Of a DNA stretch of 64,000 nucleotides, positions 33,306 through 41,095 are shown piece by piece. The translations under genes were made by a program, and so were the position numbers. The notes beneath the pieces were generated by a model. That model saw nothing but the letters and a program-made list of their open reading frames with translations, ran no database searches and was not told where the DNA came from. Each line of letters opens with the position of its first letter. The first letter of the stretch is position 1. The stretch is from Oscillospiraceae bacterium (GTDB taxonomy: Bacteria > Bacillota > Clostridia > Oscillospirales > Oscillospiraceae): positions 166,303 to 230,302 of the forward strand of contig SVMD01000001.1 in the NCBI GenBank assembly GCA_015067615.1, given 5' to 3'.

Positions 33306-34475
33306 GTGGAAAAAAATGAAATAAGAAGAAAGCGGCGGTCTCCCTGGATGATTCTGCTGACATTTTTTCTGGCAATTCCCGCAGCATGGCTGACGGTGAA
33401 TTTCCTAATGTGGGGCGTGCTGCATGTGGGTGTGCCCGGTGGCGGCGGACAGTCCGCACCCATGGAGCTGGGAATCCTGGACCGCTACGATATGCATTTG
33501 ACCAATCAGATCAGCTCCGCCCTGGAGGGCGTGCTGTCCATTGAAAAGGTCTACTGGCTTAATGACGACGATCAGATCGCCCCGGAGCCCGATCAGGATA
33601 AGTTCATGACCACCACGAATCCCGCGGACCTGCAGGGTTTCCTGGAGGAAGCGAAGGACCTGCTGGGGGTGGAGGATACCGTCTTTAATACGGAAGTCAA
33701 AATATATGCGGGTTCTGAGATCACTTGCTATCTGGATGAGACCATCATGTGCATTACCTGGAAGGAACTGATCGATGGCACGGTGTATACCATGTCCGAG
33801 GTGAAAATCGCCCATCCGTCCCAGTTCCGCCGGTTCCTGGCGGACGGTGTTTACGGCTCTGACAAGCAGTATATCACAACGCAGATGGCGGCCACCGTCA
33901 ATGCAGTCACCGCCTCCTCCGGAGATTTCTATAAGTTCCGCACCGCCGGCATCAAGACGTATGACGGACAGGTGATGCACTTCAACAATTCCATCGACAC
34001 CCTGTTCATCACGGAGGCGGGTGAGTTCCTGTTTGCCTACCGCCGGGAGCTGGGGGACAAGGCGGCTGCCCAGAAATTTGTGGATGAGAATAACGTCCGA
34101 TTCTCCCTGTCCTTTGGTCCTGTGCTGGTCCAGGATGGACAGCTGGTGAAGATCCCCCAGGATTACCCCCTGGGAGAGGTAAAAAACAACGAGTTTTATC
34201 CCCGGGCGGCCATTGCCAAAATGCCGGGCCAGCTGCACTATCTGATGGTGGTTGCCAGTCAGGATCCTGACCGGGGCTATGAGCGGGTGCCCAATATGAC
34301 CCAGTTCGGTAAGCAGCTGTACGCCTTCGGCGCGGAACAGGCTTACGCTCTGGACGGCGGCCAGACGGCGGTGATCGTTACCAACGACAAGCTGATCAAC
34401 CGGCCTTCCTACGGCTACCAGAGAGCCATCAGTGATATCATCTATTTCGCCACGGCGATCCCGGATGGAGAGTGA
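33306..34475 (+). CDS. Phosphodiester glycosidase (NAGPA)-domain membrane protein
   Basis: A 389-residue protein with a GTG start after TGGGAGGATCACT. One membrane helix (residues 14-36) anchors it. The C-terminal 160 residues resemble the NAGPA/DUF2233 fold, which cleaves N-acetylglucosamine or other sugars linked through a phosphodiester: an RRELGD segment, GPVLVQDG, and the closing AYALDGGQTAVIVTNDKLINRP. This places the active site outside the membrane. The middle region (residues 60-200) has no family I recognise. It lies between an NTF2-like protein and an Lgt-like protein, suggesting a shared envelope pathway, perhaps with an exported glycophosphodiester substrate. Confidence 0.78.
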   Translation: MEKNEIRRKRRSPWMILLTFFLAIPAAWLTVNFLMWGVLHVGVPGGGGQSAPMELGILDRYDMHLTNQISSALEGVLSIEKVYWLNDDDQIAPEPDQDKFMTTTNPADLQGFLEEAKDLLGVEDTVFNTEVKIYAGSEITCYLDETIMCITWKELIDGTVYTMSEVKIAHPSQFRRFLADGVYGSDKQYITTQMAATVNAVTASSGDFYKFRTAGIKTYDGQVMHFNNSIDTLFITEAGEFLFAYRRELGDKAAAQKFVDENNVRFSLSFGPVLVQDGQLVKIPQDYPLGEVKNNEFYPRAAIAKMPGQLHYLMVVASQDPDRGYERVPNMTQFGKQLYAFGAEQAYALDGGQTAVIVTNDKLINRPSYGYQRAISDIIYFATAIPDGE

Positions 34476-34479
34476 GAGC

Positions 34480-35493
34480 ATGGATAAGATCGCATTTATT
34501 TATGGAGAGACTTTCCTGTACTGGAACTCCATCATTCTGTCCCTGGCTGTGGCGGCTTCCGTGTGCGTATTTCTGTTTCTGTACCTGCGGGAGCGGTACA
34601 ACGGCCTCAGCGCCGCGCTGCTGATCCCTTCCTCTATGGTGGTATCCCTGCTGCTGTCCCGGGCTATGCACTGGTACTGCATGGCCAACGCCTATGAGAG
34701 TTTGAACGGTGCCCTGACCACCTTCACCGGCGGCGGCTATGCCCTGATGGGCGTGTTTGCGGGCTGCGCCCTGGTGGCCGGACTGCTGCGGCTGCTGCGG
34801 ATCATCAAAAATCTTCCCTTCACCTTTGACTGCATGGCCCTGGCCGGCGGCGTGGGCATTGCGGTGGGACGGCTGGCCTGCCTGTACACCACCGCCGACC
34901 GGGGACCTGTGATGGAGTCCATCCGGAGCCTGCCCCTTGTCTACCCTGTGGAAAACGCGGTCACCGGCGTGGTGGAGTGGCGGTTTGCCACCTTTATGAT
35001 CCAGTCCATCGTCACGGGCCTGATCACCGCCGTGCTGCTTGTGTTCTATCTGGCAGGACAGCGGGGCCGGGACCGCAAACTGCGGGACGGCGATACCGCC
35101 TGCCTGTGGCTGTGCGCCTATGGAGCCAGCCAGGTGGTGCTGGATTCCACCCGGTACGACTCCCTGTTTATGCGCAGCAACGGCTTTATCAGTATCGTCC
35201 AGATCCTGGGCGCGGTGGCCCTGGTGGGAACCATCATCTATTTCTCCACGCGCATGATCAAGGCCCGGGGCTTCAAGTGGTGGTACATCCCTGTCTGGCT
35301 GGTCTACGGCGGCTGTGTGGGCGGCGCGGGCTTCATGGAATACTGGGTCCAGCGCCATGGCGACCAGGCCCTGTTCTCCTACAGCGTCATGACCGGTTGT
35401 CTCATTGGTCTGGTGGCCATTACCTGCGTGGTGCGGCTGCTGGCGGTGACCATGGAGCGGAAAAAGCAGATGGTGGAATCTGCCGAAATTTAA
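34480..35493 (+). CDS. Divergent Lgt-like polytopic membrane protein
   Basis: A 337-residue membrane protein with about seven helices. The layout resembles prolipoprotein diacylglyceryl transferase: GGYALMGVFAG near residue 89, GRLACLYTTADRG near residue 130, a YPVEN segment, and a late SNGFISIVQIL stretch. However, the GRIGNF(I/V)N signature of true Lgt is GRLACLYTT here, and the conserved His region (HGG) is GGY, so catalysis as Lgt is doubtful. The start follows GGAGAGTGAG; an upstream in-frame ATG lies in the previous gene. It may be a paralogue with another lipid-transfer function in the NAGPA operon. A true lgt is not in this window. Confidence 0.7.
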   Translation: MDKIAFIYGETFLYWNSIILSLAVAASVCVFLFLYLRERYNGLSAALLIPSSMVVSLLLSRAMHWYCMANAYESLNGALTTFTGGGYALMGVFAGCALVAGLLRLLRIIKNLPFTFDCMALAGGVGIAVGRLACLYTTADRGPVMESIRSLPLVYPVENAVTGVVEWRFATFMIQSIVTGLITAVLLVFYLAGQRGRDRKLRDGDTACLWLCAYGASQVVLDSTRYDSLFMRSNGFISIVQILGAVALVGTIIYFSTRMIKARGFKWWYIPVWLVYGGCVGGAGFMEYWVQRHGDQALFSYSVMTGCLIGLVAITCVVRLLAVTMERKKQMVESAEI

Positions 35494-35499
35494 CGATAG

Positions 35500-35525
35500 C
35501 GGCACAGCCATGGCTGTGCCGTTTA
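35500..35525 (+). terminator. Terminator of NAGPA-Lgt-like operon
   Basis: An 11-bp palindromic stem (CGGCACAGCCA / TGGCTGTGCCG) followed by TTTATC. Confidence 0.8.
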
Positions 35526-35566
35526 TCAATTTATCGATAATAAACCCTTATTTTCGACTATTCCGG

Positions 35567-35596
35567 TTGACAAAATCCCGGGGGACCATGTATACT
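35567..35596 (+). promoter_or_regulatory. Transketolase operon promoter
   Basis: TTGACA (35567-35572), 18 bases, TATACT (35591-35596). Confidence 0.8.
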
Positions 35597-35653
35597 AAGC
35601 GTAGCTTTACATAGAATAAAATGCCGAACTATGATTTCATCAAGGAGGAAACT

Positions 35654-36499
35654 ATGACAACCCAGGAAATCAAGCAGCTGTCCATTCTGGCCTGCAAAGT
35701 CCGTATGGGCATCATTGAGTCCACACACGCCGCCAAGTGCGGTCATCCCGGCGGCAGTATGTCTGCCACCGAAATGTTTACCTACCTGTACAATAAGGAA
35801 CTGAATGTCGATCCCACCAACCCCAAGTGGGAGGATCGTGACCGCTTTGTGCTGTCCAAGGGCCACTGCGCCCCCGGCCTGTACGCCGCGCTGGCCCACC
35901 GGGGCTTCTTCCCCGTGGAGGACCTGATTCAGCTGCGTAAGGTCGGCAGCTACCTCCAGGGCCACCCCAACATGAACACCGTTCCCGGTGTCGACATGTC
36001 CACCGGCTCCCTGGGCCAGGGCATCTCCACCGCCTGCGGCATGGCCCTGTCCGCCAAGGTCCGGGGCAAGGACTACCGGGTCTACACCCTCTTAGGCGAC
36101 GGCGAGACCCAGGAAGGCCAGGTCTGGGAGGCCTGCATGTTTGCTGCCCATTACAAGCTGGACAATCTGGTGATCATCATCGACAACAACGGCCTGCAGA
36201 TCGACGGCGATGTGACCAAGGTCATGAATCCCTACCCCTACAAGGATAAGCTGGAGGGCTTCGGTTTCCATGTGGAGGCCATCAACGGCCACGACTTTAA
36301 CGAGATCGAGGCCGCCCTGAATACCGCCAGAACCGTCAAGGGCAAGCCCACCGCCATTGTCATGTCCACTGTCAAGGGCAAGGACGTCTCCTTCATGGAG
36401 AACAATGCCGGCTGGCATGGCGTGGCACCCAACGATGCCCAGTATGAGCAGGCTATGGCTGAGCTGAATCAGAAGCTGAACGAACTGGAGGGCATGTAA
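35654..36499 (+). CDS. Transketolase, N-terminal subunit
   Basis: A 281-residue thiamine-diphosphate-binding half of a split transketolase. Landmarks are GHPGGSMSATE near residue 30, SKGHCAPG, TGSLGQG, and the ThDP motif GDGETQEGQVWEA with the N-x-L segment IDNNGLQIDG. With the partner subunit it moves two-carbon units between ketose donors and aldose acceptors in the non-oxidative pentose phosphate pathway. The start follows AAGGAGGAAACT; an in-frame ATG 33 bases earlier has no ribosome site. The partner gene begins one base after this stop. Split transketolases are common in Clostridia and archaea. Confidence 0.93.
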   Translation: MTTQEIKQLSILACKVRMGIIESTHAAKCGHPGGSMSATEMFTYLYNKELNVDPTNPKWEDRDRFVLSKGHCAPGLYAALAHRGFFPVEDLIQLRKVGSYLQGHPNMNTVPGVDMSTGSLGQGISTACGMALSAKVRGKDYRVYTLLGDGETQEGQVWEACMFAAHYKLDNLVIIIDNNGLQIDGDVTKVMNPYPYKDKLEGFGFHVEAINGHDFNEIEAALNTARTVKGKPTAIVMSTVKGKDVSFMENNAGWHGVAPNDAQYEQAMAELNQKLNELEGM

Positions 36500-36500
36500 T

Positions 36501-37442
36501 ATGGCAGACGTTAAGAAAATGGCCACCCGTGAGGGCTACGGCAAGGCCCTGGTTGACCTGGGCCGTGAGCACGACGATATCGTGGTTCTGGACGCCGACC
36601 TGGCAGGCTCCACCAAGACCGGCATGTTCGGCAAGGCTTATCCCGACCGTTTCTTCAACTGCGGCATTGCCGAGGGCAATATGATGAGCGTGGCAGCAGG
36701 TCTGGCCTCCACCGGCCTGACTCCCTTTGCTTCCTCTTTCGCCATGTTCGCCTCCGGCCGCGCCTACGAGCAGATCCGCAACTCCATCGGCTACCCCATG
36801 CTGAATGTGAAGATCGGCGCTTCCCACGGCGGTATGTCCGTTGGTGAGGACGGCGCTTCCCATCAGTGCTGCGAGGATTTCGCCCTGATGCGCTCCATCC
36901 CCGGCATGGTGGTCATCTGCCCCGCCGACGGTATCGAGGCTGAGGCTGCCACCAAGGCTGCCTACGAGTACAAGGGCCCTGTCTACCTGCGTATGGGCCG
37001 TCTGGCAGTGCCCCTGTTCCATGAGGAGGGCTTTACCTTCCGGATCGGTAAGGGCGAAATCATGCGTGAAGGCAATGACATTGCCATCATCGCCAACGGT
37101 CTGATGGTGTACGAAGCCATCCAGGCGGGTGAAAAGCTGGCTGAACTGGGCATCAACGCCCGGATCATTAACATGTCCACCATCAAGCCCCTGGACGAGG
37201 AGCTGGTTCTGAAGGCAGCCAAGGAATGCGGCAAGATCATCACCTGCGAGGAACATTCCGTTATCGGCGGCCTGGGCGAGGCTGTGTGCAGCTTCCTGTC
37301 CGAGACCTGCCCCACCCCCGTCAAGCGTATCGGCGTCAACGACCAGTTCGGCTTCTCCGGCCCCGCTGCTGAGGTGCTGAAGGCCTTCGGTCTGTGCGCT
37401 GACCACATCGTGGAAGTGACCAAGGAATTCCTGGGCAAGTAA
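36501..37442 (+). CDS. Transketolase, C-terminal subunit
   Basis: A 313-residue partner carrying the pyrimidine-binding and C-terminal domains. ThDP pyrimidine contacts lie in NCGIAEGNMMSVAAGLA, with the catalytic Glu in GIAEGN near residue 54. GASHGGMSVGEDGASHQ forms the substrate loop, and EEHSVIGGLGEAV is in the third domain. A split DXS-like enzyme is an alternative, but DXS is normally one polypeptide. It begins one base after the N-terminal subunit, so equimolar synthesis is expected. A terminator follows within 14 bases. Confidence 0.93.
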   Translation: MADVKKMATREGYGKALVDLGREHDDIVVLDADLAGSTKTGMFGKAYPDRFFNCGIAEGNMMSVAAGLASTGLTPFASSFAMFASGRAYEQIRNSIGYPMLNVKIGASHGGMSVGEDGASHQCCEDFALMRSIPGMVVICPADGIEAEAATKAAYEYKGPVYLRMGRLAVPLFHEEGFTFRIGKGEIMREGNDIAIIANGLMVYEAIQAGEKLAELGINARIINMSTIKPLDEELVLKAAKECGKIITCEEHSVIGGLGEAVCSFLSETCPTPVKRIGVNDQFGFSGPAAEVLKAFGLCADHIVEVTKEFLGK

Positions 37443-37455
37443 TTGCATATGTTTT

Positions 37456-37487
37456 CAGGCCCCTGCGGAAGCAGGGGCCTGATTTTT
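37456..37487 (+). terminator. Terminator of transketolase operon
   Basis: A perfect 11-bp stem (CAGGCCCCTGC / GCAGGGGCCTG) with a GGAA loop and ATTTTTG. Confidence 0.92.
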
Positions 37488-37506
37488 GTATGTGAGCCGG
37501 TGTACT

Positions 37507-37696
37507 ATAAATTATCGCTTAGCGTAATACCTTCCCCCTGGGGGGAAGGTGCCCCGAAGGGGCGGATGAGGGGACCACACTCGGAAAACCATTGCATTTC
37601 CAGTCATCGTAGGGTGTTCCCCTCATCAGTCACCGCTCACGCGGTGCCAGCTCTCCCAGAGGGAGAGCCAAGTTACAAAGACAAACGCTAATTAAT
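37507..37696. repeat. TIR element, interior class A, partly decayed
   Basis: The left end is TAAATTATCGCTTA (one change); the right end is degenerate (CAAACGCTAATTAATCG). The interior matches the copies at 12043 and 18264 until the right arm, where AGCTTCCCCC is replaced by AGCTCTCCCAGAGGGAGAGC. It fills the convergent gap between the transketolase and UGT genes. Confidence 0.85.
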
Positions 37697-37712
37697 CGCA
37701 ACAGCCATGATA

Positions 37713-38885
37713 TTATCCGATAACCTGTTCAATTTTATCCGCGGCACCCCTTGCGCCGGGGCAGCGGCGGAAGCCTTCGGAGATGACCTTTGCATTTTCA
37801 CGGTATTTGGAATCGGAAAGCACCGCATCCACAGCTGCGCGGATGGCTTCCGGGGTGGTTTTGGTCAGCTTCAAACCGGCACCCAGCTGGGCTGCCCGTT
37901 CCGCCACGGCTCCCTGCTCGGAGGTCTTGGGCAGCATCACCAGCGGCACGCCGAAATACAGGGCTTCGCTGACGGAATTCATGCCGCAGTGAGTCAGAAA
38001 AACGTCCGCCTTTTTCAGAACCGCGATTTGATCCACAAAGGGGAAAACCTGCACATTTTCGGGAAGCTCGCCGAAATCCGACAGCTTCACCTGGTTTCCC
38101 ACACTCAGAACCACCTGGTAAGGGGTGTCCCGGAGGGCTTCGATACAACGTTTATACAGGGGCAGCAGGGCATTGTTCACGGTGCCCATGGATATGTAGA
38201 CGAGTTTTTCCCGCTGCTTGACATATTCGGATTCCGAAGGCCGAATGGAGGGGCCCACAAAGGCATATTTGTCGGAAAAGGTGTCGGCGCAGGGCTGGAA
38301 ATCGGGTGAGGTGTAGACAATCGTATGGGTTTGGTCGTCGTTCTGAATGATGTCCAGCACGCTGTTGATGGGATAGCCTTTTTCCTGAAAACGCCGGATG
38401 CATTTGTTGATCTTCGGCATGGAAAAGAGCAGGGAAACAAGCTGCATGGGGCTCTGCTTCATGTACTTTGCCGAGTGCTGGTTGAAGGCGAAGGTGGTGG
38501 TGGAGGAGACAAAGGGGATCCCCAGCTTCAGCGCCACCGCCTTGCCCCAAACGGCCATGGAATCCGCCACGATGCAGTCGGGCTGAAGCTTAAGCATATG
38601 GCGGCAGACGGTCTCATCCAGGGCCATGGTGGTGTCGGTAAGTACCTTGGTGGACAGGGCCAGATCCTTGCCCAACCGGGCGGCATCCCTGGGAGTCAGG
38701 CGCATCTCGGAATCGAATTCGTCGCAGGCAACGAACCTTGCGCCGGTGGACTCGATCTTATCCCGGAGGGACTGGTAGGAGTAGTACCAGACCTGGTGTC
38801 CCCGTCGGACCAGTTCTTTCACTACGTTCAGGGTGGGGTTGGTATGCCCATGGGCGGGAATGCAGAAAAATACGATCTTTGCCAT
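37713..38885 (-). CDS. UGT/MGT-family glycosyltransferase
   Basis: A 390-residue GT-B enzyme of family 1, resembling macrolide and glycolipid glucosyltransferases. The N-terminus has CIPAHGHTNPTLNVVKEL with the catalytic His near residue 11. The donor-binding motif near residue 290 is THCGMNSVSEALYFGVPLVMLP, followed by EQGAVAERAAQLGAG. It probably transfers a sugar from a nucleotide donor to a small hydrophobic acceptor or lipid; the acceptor cannot be inferred. The start lies one base after the AbrB stop (TGATATGG), so it is translated from the same mRNA and probably controlled by that regulator. Confidence 0.88.
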   Translation of the reverse strand: MAKIVFFCIPAHGHTNPTLNVVKELVRRGHQVWYYSYQSLRDKIESTGARFVACDEFDSEMRLTPRDAARLGKDLALSTKVLTDTTMALDETVCRHMLKLQPDCIVADSMAVWGKAVALKLGIPFVSSTTTFAFNQHSAKYMKQSPMQLVSLLFSMPKINKCIRRFQEKGYPINSVLDIIQNDDQTHTIVYTSPDFQPCADTFSDKYAFVGPSIRPSESEYVKQREKLVYISMGTVNNALLPLYKRCIEALRDTPYQVVLSVGNQVKLSDFGELPENVQVFPFVDQIAVLKKADVFLTHCGMNSVSEALYFGVPLVMLPKTSEQGAVAERAAQLGAGLKLTKTTPEAIRAAVDAVLSDSKYRENAKVISEGFRRCPGARGAADKIEQVIG

Positions 38886-38886
38886 A

Positions 38887-39099
38887 TCATTCTTCCTCGA
38901 TCTCCGTGAAAATCCGGGCGATGAATTCGCTCTGCATCTGCTTGGGAAGAATGGCAAGGCCCTTCTTCGCGTCACCCAGAACCAGAATGGTGGCGCCGGG
39001 CTGCAGATCGAACATGTCCCGGGCTTCCTTGGGGATGACAAACTGACCCTTTTCACCGATCTTCACCATCCAGGCGTATTTATCCTTGGGGAGTTCCAT
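38887..39099 (-). CDS. AbrB/SpoVT-type regulator
   Basis: A 70-residue swapped-hairpin DNA-binding protein. Residues 7-52 match the AbrB N-terminal domain: KIGEKGQFVIPKEARDMFDLQPGATILVLGD. The C-terminal 18 residues are acidic and probably dimerise. It is the first gene of a bicistron with the UGT. The 33-bp palindrome over its own promoter is a likely autoregulatory operator. An antitoxin role (MazE-like) is possible for this fold, but the downstream gene is a full-length glycosyltransferase and not a toxin. Confidence 0.88.
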   Translation of the reverse strand: MELPKDKYAWMVKIGEKGQFVIPKEARDMFDLQPGATILVLGDAKKGLAILPKQMQSEFIARIFTEIEEE

Positions 39100-39112
39100 G
39101 GTAATACCTCCA

Positions 39113-39163
39113 TTAAGTATGATTAGTTATACTAATCATACTTAAGGAATCGCAGATTGTCAA
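39113..39163 (-). promoter_or_regulatory. AbrB-UGT promoter with 33-bp palindromic operator
   Basis: On the minus strand, TTGACA (39158-39163), 17 bases, TATGAT (39135-39140) is near-consensus. Perfect 15-bp arms TTAAGTATGATTAGT / ACTAATCATACTTAA (39113-39127, 39131-39145) separated by 3 bases cover the -10 and the transcription start. A repressor bound here would block the promoter. The downstream arm ends just before the TGGAGG ribosome site. Confidence 0.8.
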
Positions 39164-39173
39164 GAGTTTCGGA

Positions 39174-39202
39174 TTGTGTTTTGCCTTTTTTCGTGATATG
39201 AT
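39174..39202 (+). promoter_or_regulatory. Promoter of reductase-ABC operon
   Basis: TTGTGT (39174-39179), 17 bases, TATGAT (39197-39202), with an extended TG at 39194-39195. Confidence 0.6.
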
Positions 39203-39233
39203 GAGTATAGAATACTTTGGAAGGAGAATTTCT

Positions 39234-40172
39234 ATGCATATTTCTGAGCTGAACACTGTCGCCTGCACCATTCCTGCCGAGGACGTTACCAGGGTCAAGG
39301 GCCTGGGCTGCCTCCGGGACAAGACCACCCCCGACTGCTTCAACTGCCGGGTGCTGACCCGCAACGGAAAGATCACCTCCGCCGAGAGCATCGCCATCGC
39401 CGAGGCTGCCGCCAAATTCGGCAAGGGCGAGGTGGCCATGACCACCCGCCAGACCATCGAGATCCAGGGTGTTCCCTATGAAAACATCGACGCCATGCGG
39501 GCTTTCCTGAATGAGCATGGCCTGGACATCGGCGGTACCGGCCCCAAGGTCCGGCCCATCGTCTCCTGCAAGGGTACCACCTGTGTATTTGGCCTGATCG
39601 ACACCTTCAGTCTGTCCGAAAAGCTCCATGAGCTGTACTACATCGGCTATCATAATGTAAAGCTGCCCCATAAGTTCAAGATCGCCGTGGGCGGCTGCCC
39701 CAACAACTGCGTCAAGCCCGACTTGAACGATCTGGGCATCGTGGGCCAGCGGGTGATCAAGCACGATCTGGATGCCTGCCGGGGCTGCAAGAAGTGCCAG
39801 GTAGAGCAGGTCTGCCCCATCAAGATCGCCTCCGTCAAGGACGGTAAACTGGACACCGAAGGCTGCAATAACTGCGGCCGCTGCCTGGGCAAGTGCCCCT
39901 TCCATGTCTGTGACGAGTTCGAGGTGGGCTACAAGGTCTACATCGGCGGCCGCTGGGGCAAGCGTGTGGCCCAGGGCCAGGCCCTGGAAGTGATCCTGCC
40001 CAGCGAGGAAAAGGTCATTTCCCTGGTGGAGAAGGCCATTCTGCTGTTTAAGGAGCAGGGTGTGGCCGGTGAGCGTTTCGCGGACACCATCAACCGCATC
40101 GGCTTTGAGAAGGCCCAGCAGATGCTGCTGACCGACGATATCCTGCTGCGTAAGGACGAGATCCTCAAGTGA
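39234..40172 (+). CDS. Small siroheme/Fe-S reductase (sulfite-nitrite reductase-like) with two ferredoxin motifs
   Basis: A 312-residue protein. Residues 40-170 resemble the nitrite/sulfite reductase fold. TTRQTIEIQGVPYENI matches the ferredoxin-like half-domain, and CKGTTC (112-117) with CPNNC (155-159) supplies ligands for a [4Fe-4S]-siroheme pair. Two inserted [4Fe-4S] ferredoxin motifs follow: Cys182/185/188/194 and Cys211/214/217/221. This layout matches single-subunit anaerobic sulfite reductase-like (AsrC/Dsr-like) proteins. The start follows AAGGAG; an upstream in-frame ATG overlaps the promoter. The stop overlaps the start of a metal/corrin ABC importer, so its cofactor or substrate may come through that importer. 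The true substrate is not determined. Confidence 0.83.
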   Translation: MHISELNTVACTIPAEDVTRVKGLGCLRDKTTPDCFNCRVLTRNGKITSAESIAIAEAAAKFGKGEVAMTTRQTIEIQGVPYENIDAMRAFLNEHGLDIGGTGPKVRPIVSCKGTTCVFGLIDTFSLSEKLHELYYIGYHNVKLPHKFKIAVGGCPNNCVKPDLNDLGIVGQRVIKHDLDACRGCKKCQVEQVCPIKIASVKDGKLDTEGCNNCGRCLGKCPFHVCDEFEVGYKVYIGGRWGKRVAQGQALEVILPSEEKVISLVEKAILLFKEQGVAGERFADTINRIGFEKAQQMLLTDDILLRKDEILK

Positions 40173-41095
40173 AAAGAATTCTGATCCTTTTCCTCTGCCT
40201 TGTGCTGCTGAGCGGCTGCGCCGCGCCGGAAACGGCGGGGGAGGGCTACACCTTTACCGACGATACCGGCACCCAGGTCACAGTGGGAGAAAAACCGGAA
40301 ACCGTGGCGGTGTTATTGTCCTCTCTGGCGGACCTGTGGATCACCGCCGGAGGGAATGTTGACATCACCGTGGGCGAGTCCATCCAGCGGGGCTTCGCGG
40401 ATACATCCGTGATCCTGGTGGACGAAGGAGCAGGCAAGACCATCAATCTGGAAGCGCTCATCGCAGCGGAGCCGGATTTCGTGCTGTATTCCTCCGACCT
40501 TTCCGGACAGCTGGAGTGCGCCGAAACCCTTAGGGCGGCAGGAATCCCCGCTGCGGGCTTTGCGGTGGAGACCTTTGAAGACTACCTGCGGCTGCTGAAG
40601 ATCTGCACCGATATCCTGGGTACCCCGGAGCGGTACGAGCAGTACGGCACCGCCCTGAAGGCGGAAATCGATACCATGATCGCCGCCGCCCAGGCCCGGG
40701 AAATCCAGCCGGACCTCCTCTTTGTCCGGGCAGGCTCCTCCGCCAAGGTGACCAAGGCCAAAACCGCCGATAATCACTTTGTCTGCGGAATGCTGAAAGA
40801 TTTAGGGACCTTCAACATTGCGGAAAAGGCCCCCATTCTTTTGGATGGCCTCAGCACCGAGGAGGTTCTGATTTCCGACCCGGATTTCATCCTCTTTACC
40901 ACCATGGGCGACGAGACCGCAGGCCGGGCCTATATGGAAAGCCTGATTTCCGACCCGGTGTGGCAGAGCTTAAGCGCTGTAAAAAACGGCAGCGTCCATC
41001 AGCTGCCGAAGGAACTGTTTCAGTATAAGCCCAACGCCCGGTGGGGTGAGGCTTATGCCTATCTGATCGAATTACTGTACGGAGATATTTTATGA
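40169..41095 (+). CDS. ABC importer substrate-binding lipoprotein (iron/cobalamin type)
   Basis: A 308-residue lipoprotein; the lipobox LLSGC puts the lipid on Cys17. The body is the FepB/BtuF-type class III binding fold, with an N-terminal lobe containing PETVAVLLSSLADLW, a linking helix, and a C-terminal lobe with VFI-type strands (DFILFTTMGDETAG). It should capture a chelated metal, heme or corrinoid; the ligand is not readable. The GTG start overlaps the stop of the upstream reductase by four bases. Permease and ATPase genes follow with overlaps, so four genes form one tightly coupled unit. Confidence 0.9.
   Translation: MKRILILFLCLVLLSGCAAPETAGEGYTFTDDTGTQVTVGEKPETVAVLLSSLADLWITAGGNVDITVGESIQRGFADTSVILVDEGAGKTINLEALIAAEPDFVLYSSDLSGQLECAETLRAAGIPAAGFAVETFEDYLRLLKICTDILGTPERYEQYGTALKAEIDTMIAAAQAREIQPDLLFVRAGSSAKVTKAKTADNHFVCGMLKDLGTFNIAEKAPILLDGLSTEEVLISDPDFILFTTMGDETAGRAYMESLISDPVWQSLSAVKNGSVHQLPKELFQYKPNARWGEAYAYLIELLYGDIL

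Noticed and set aside
35654..37442. Frameshifted single transketolase or DXS gene
   Set aside because: Each half has its own start, stop and ribosome site, and split transketolases are a known normal form.
36501..37442. C-terminal subunit as 1-deoxyxylulose-5-phosphate synthase fragment
   Set aside because: The partner directly upstream is a transketolase N-subunit, and DXS is normally one chain.
37443..37691. A small plus-strand open frame after the transketolase genes
   Set aside because: It runs through a terminator and a class A repeat and starts without a ribosome site.
38887..39099. AbrB protein as antitoxin of a toxin-antitoxin pair
   Set aside because: The co-transcribed gene is a full-length UGT glycosyltransferase with intact motifs, not a small toxin.
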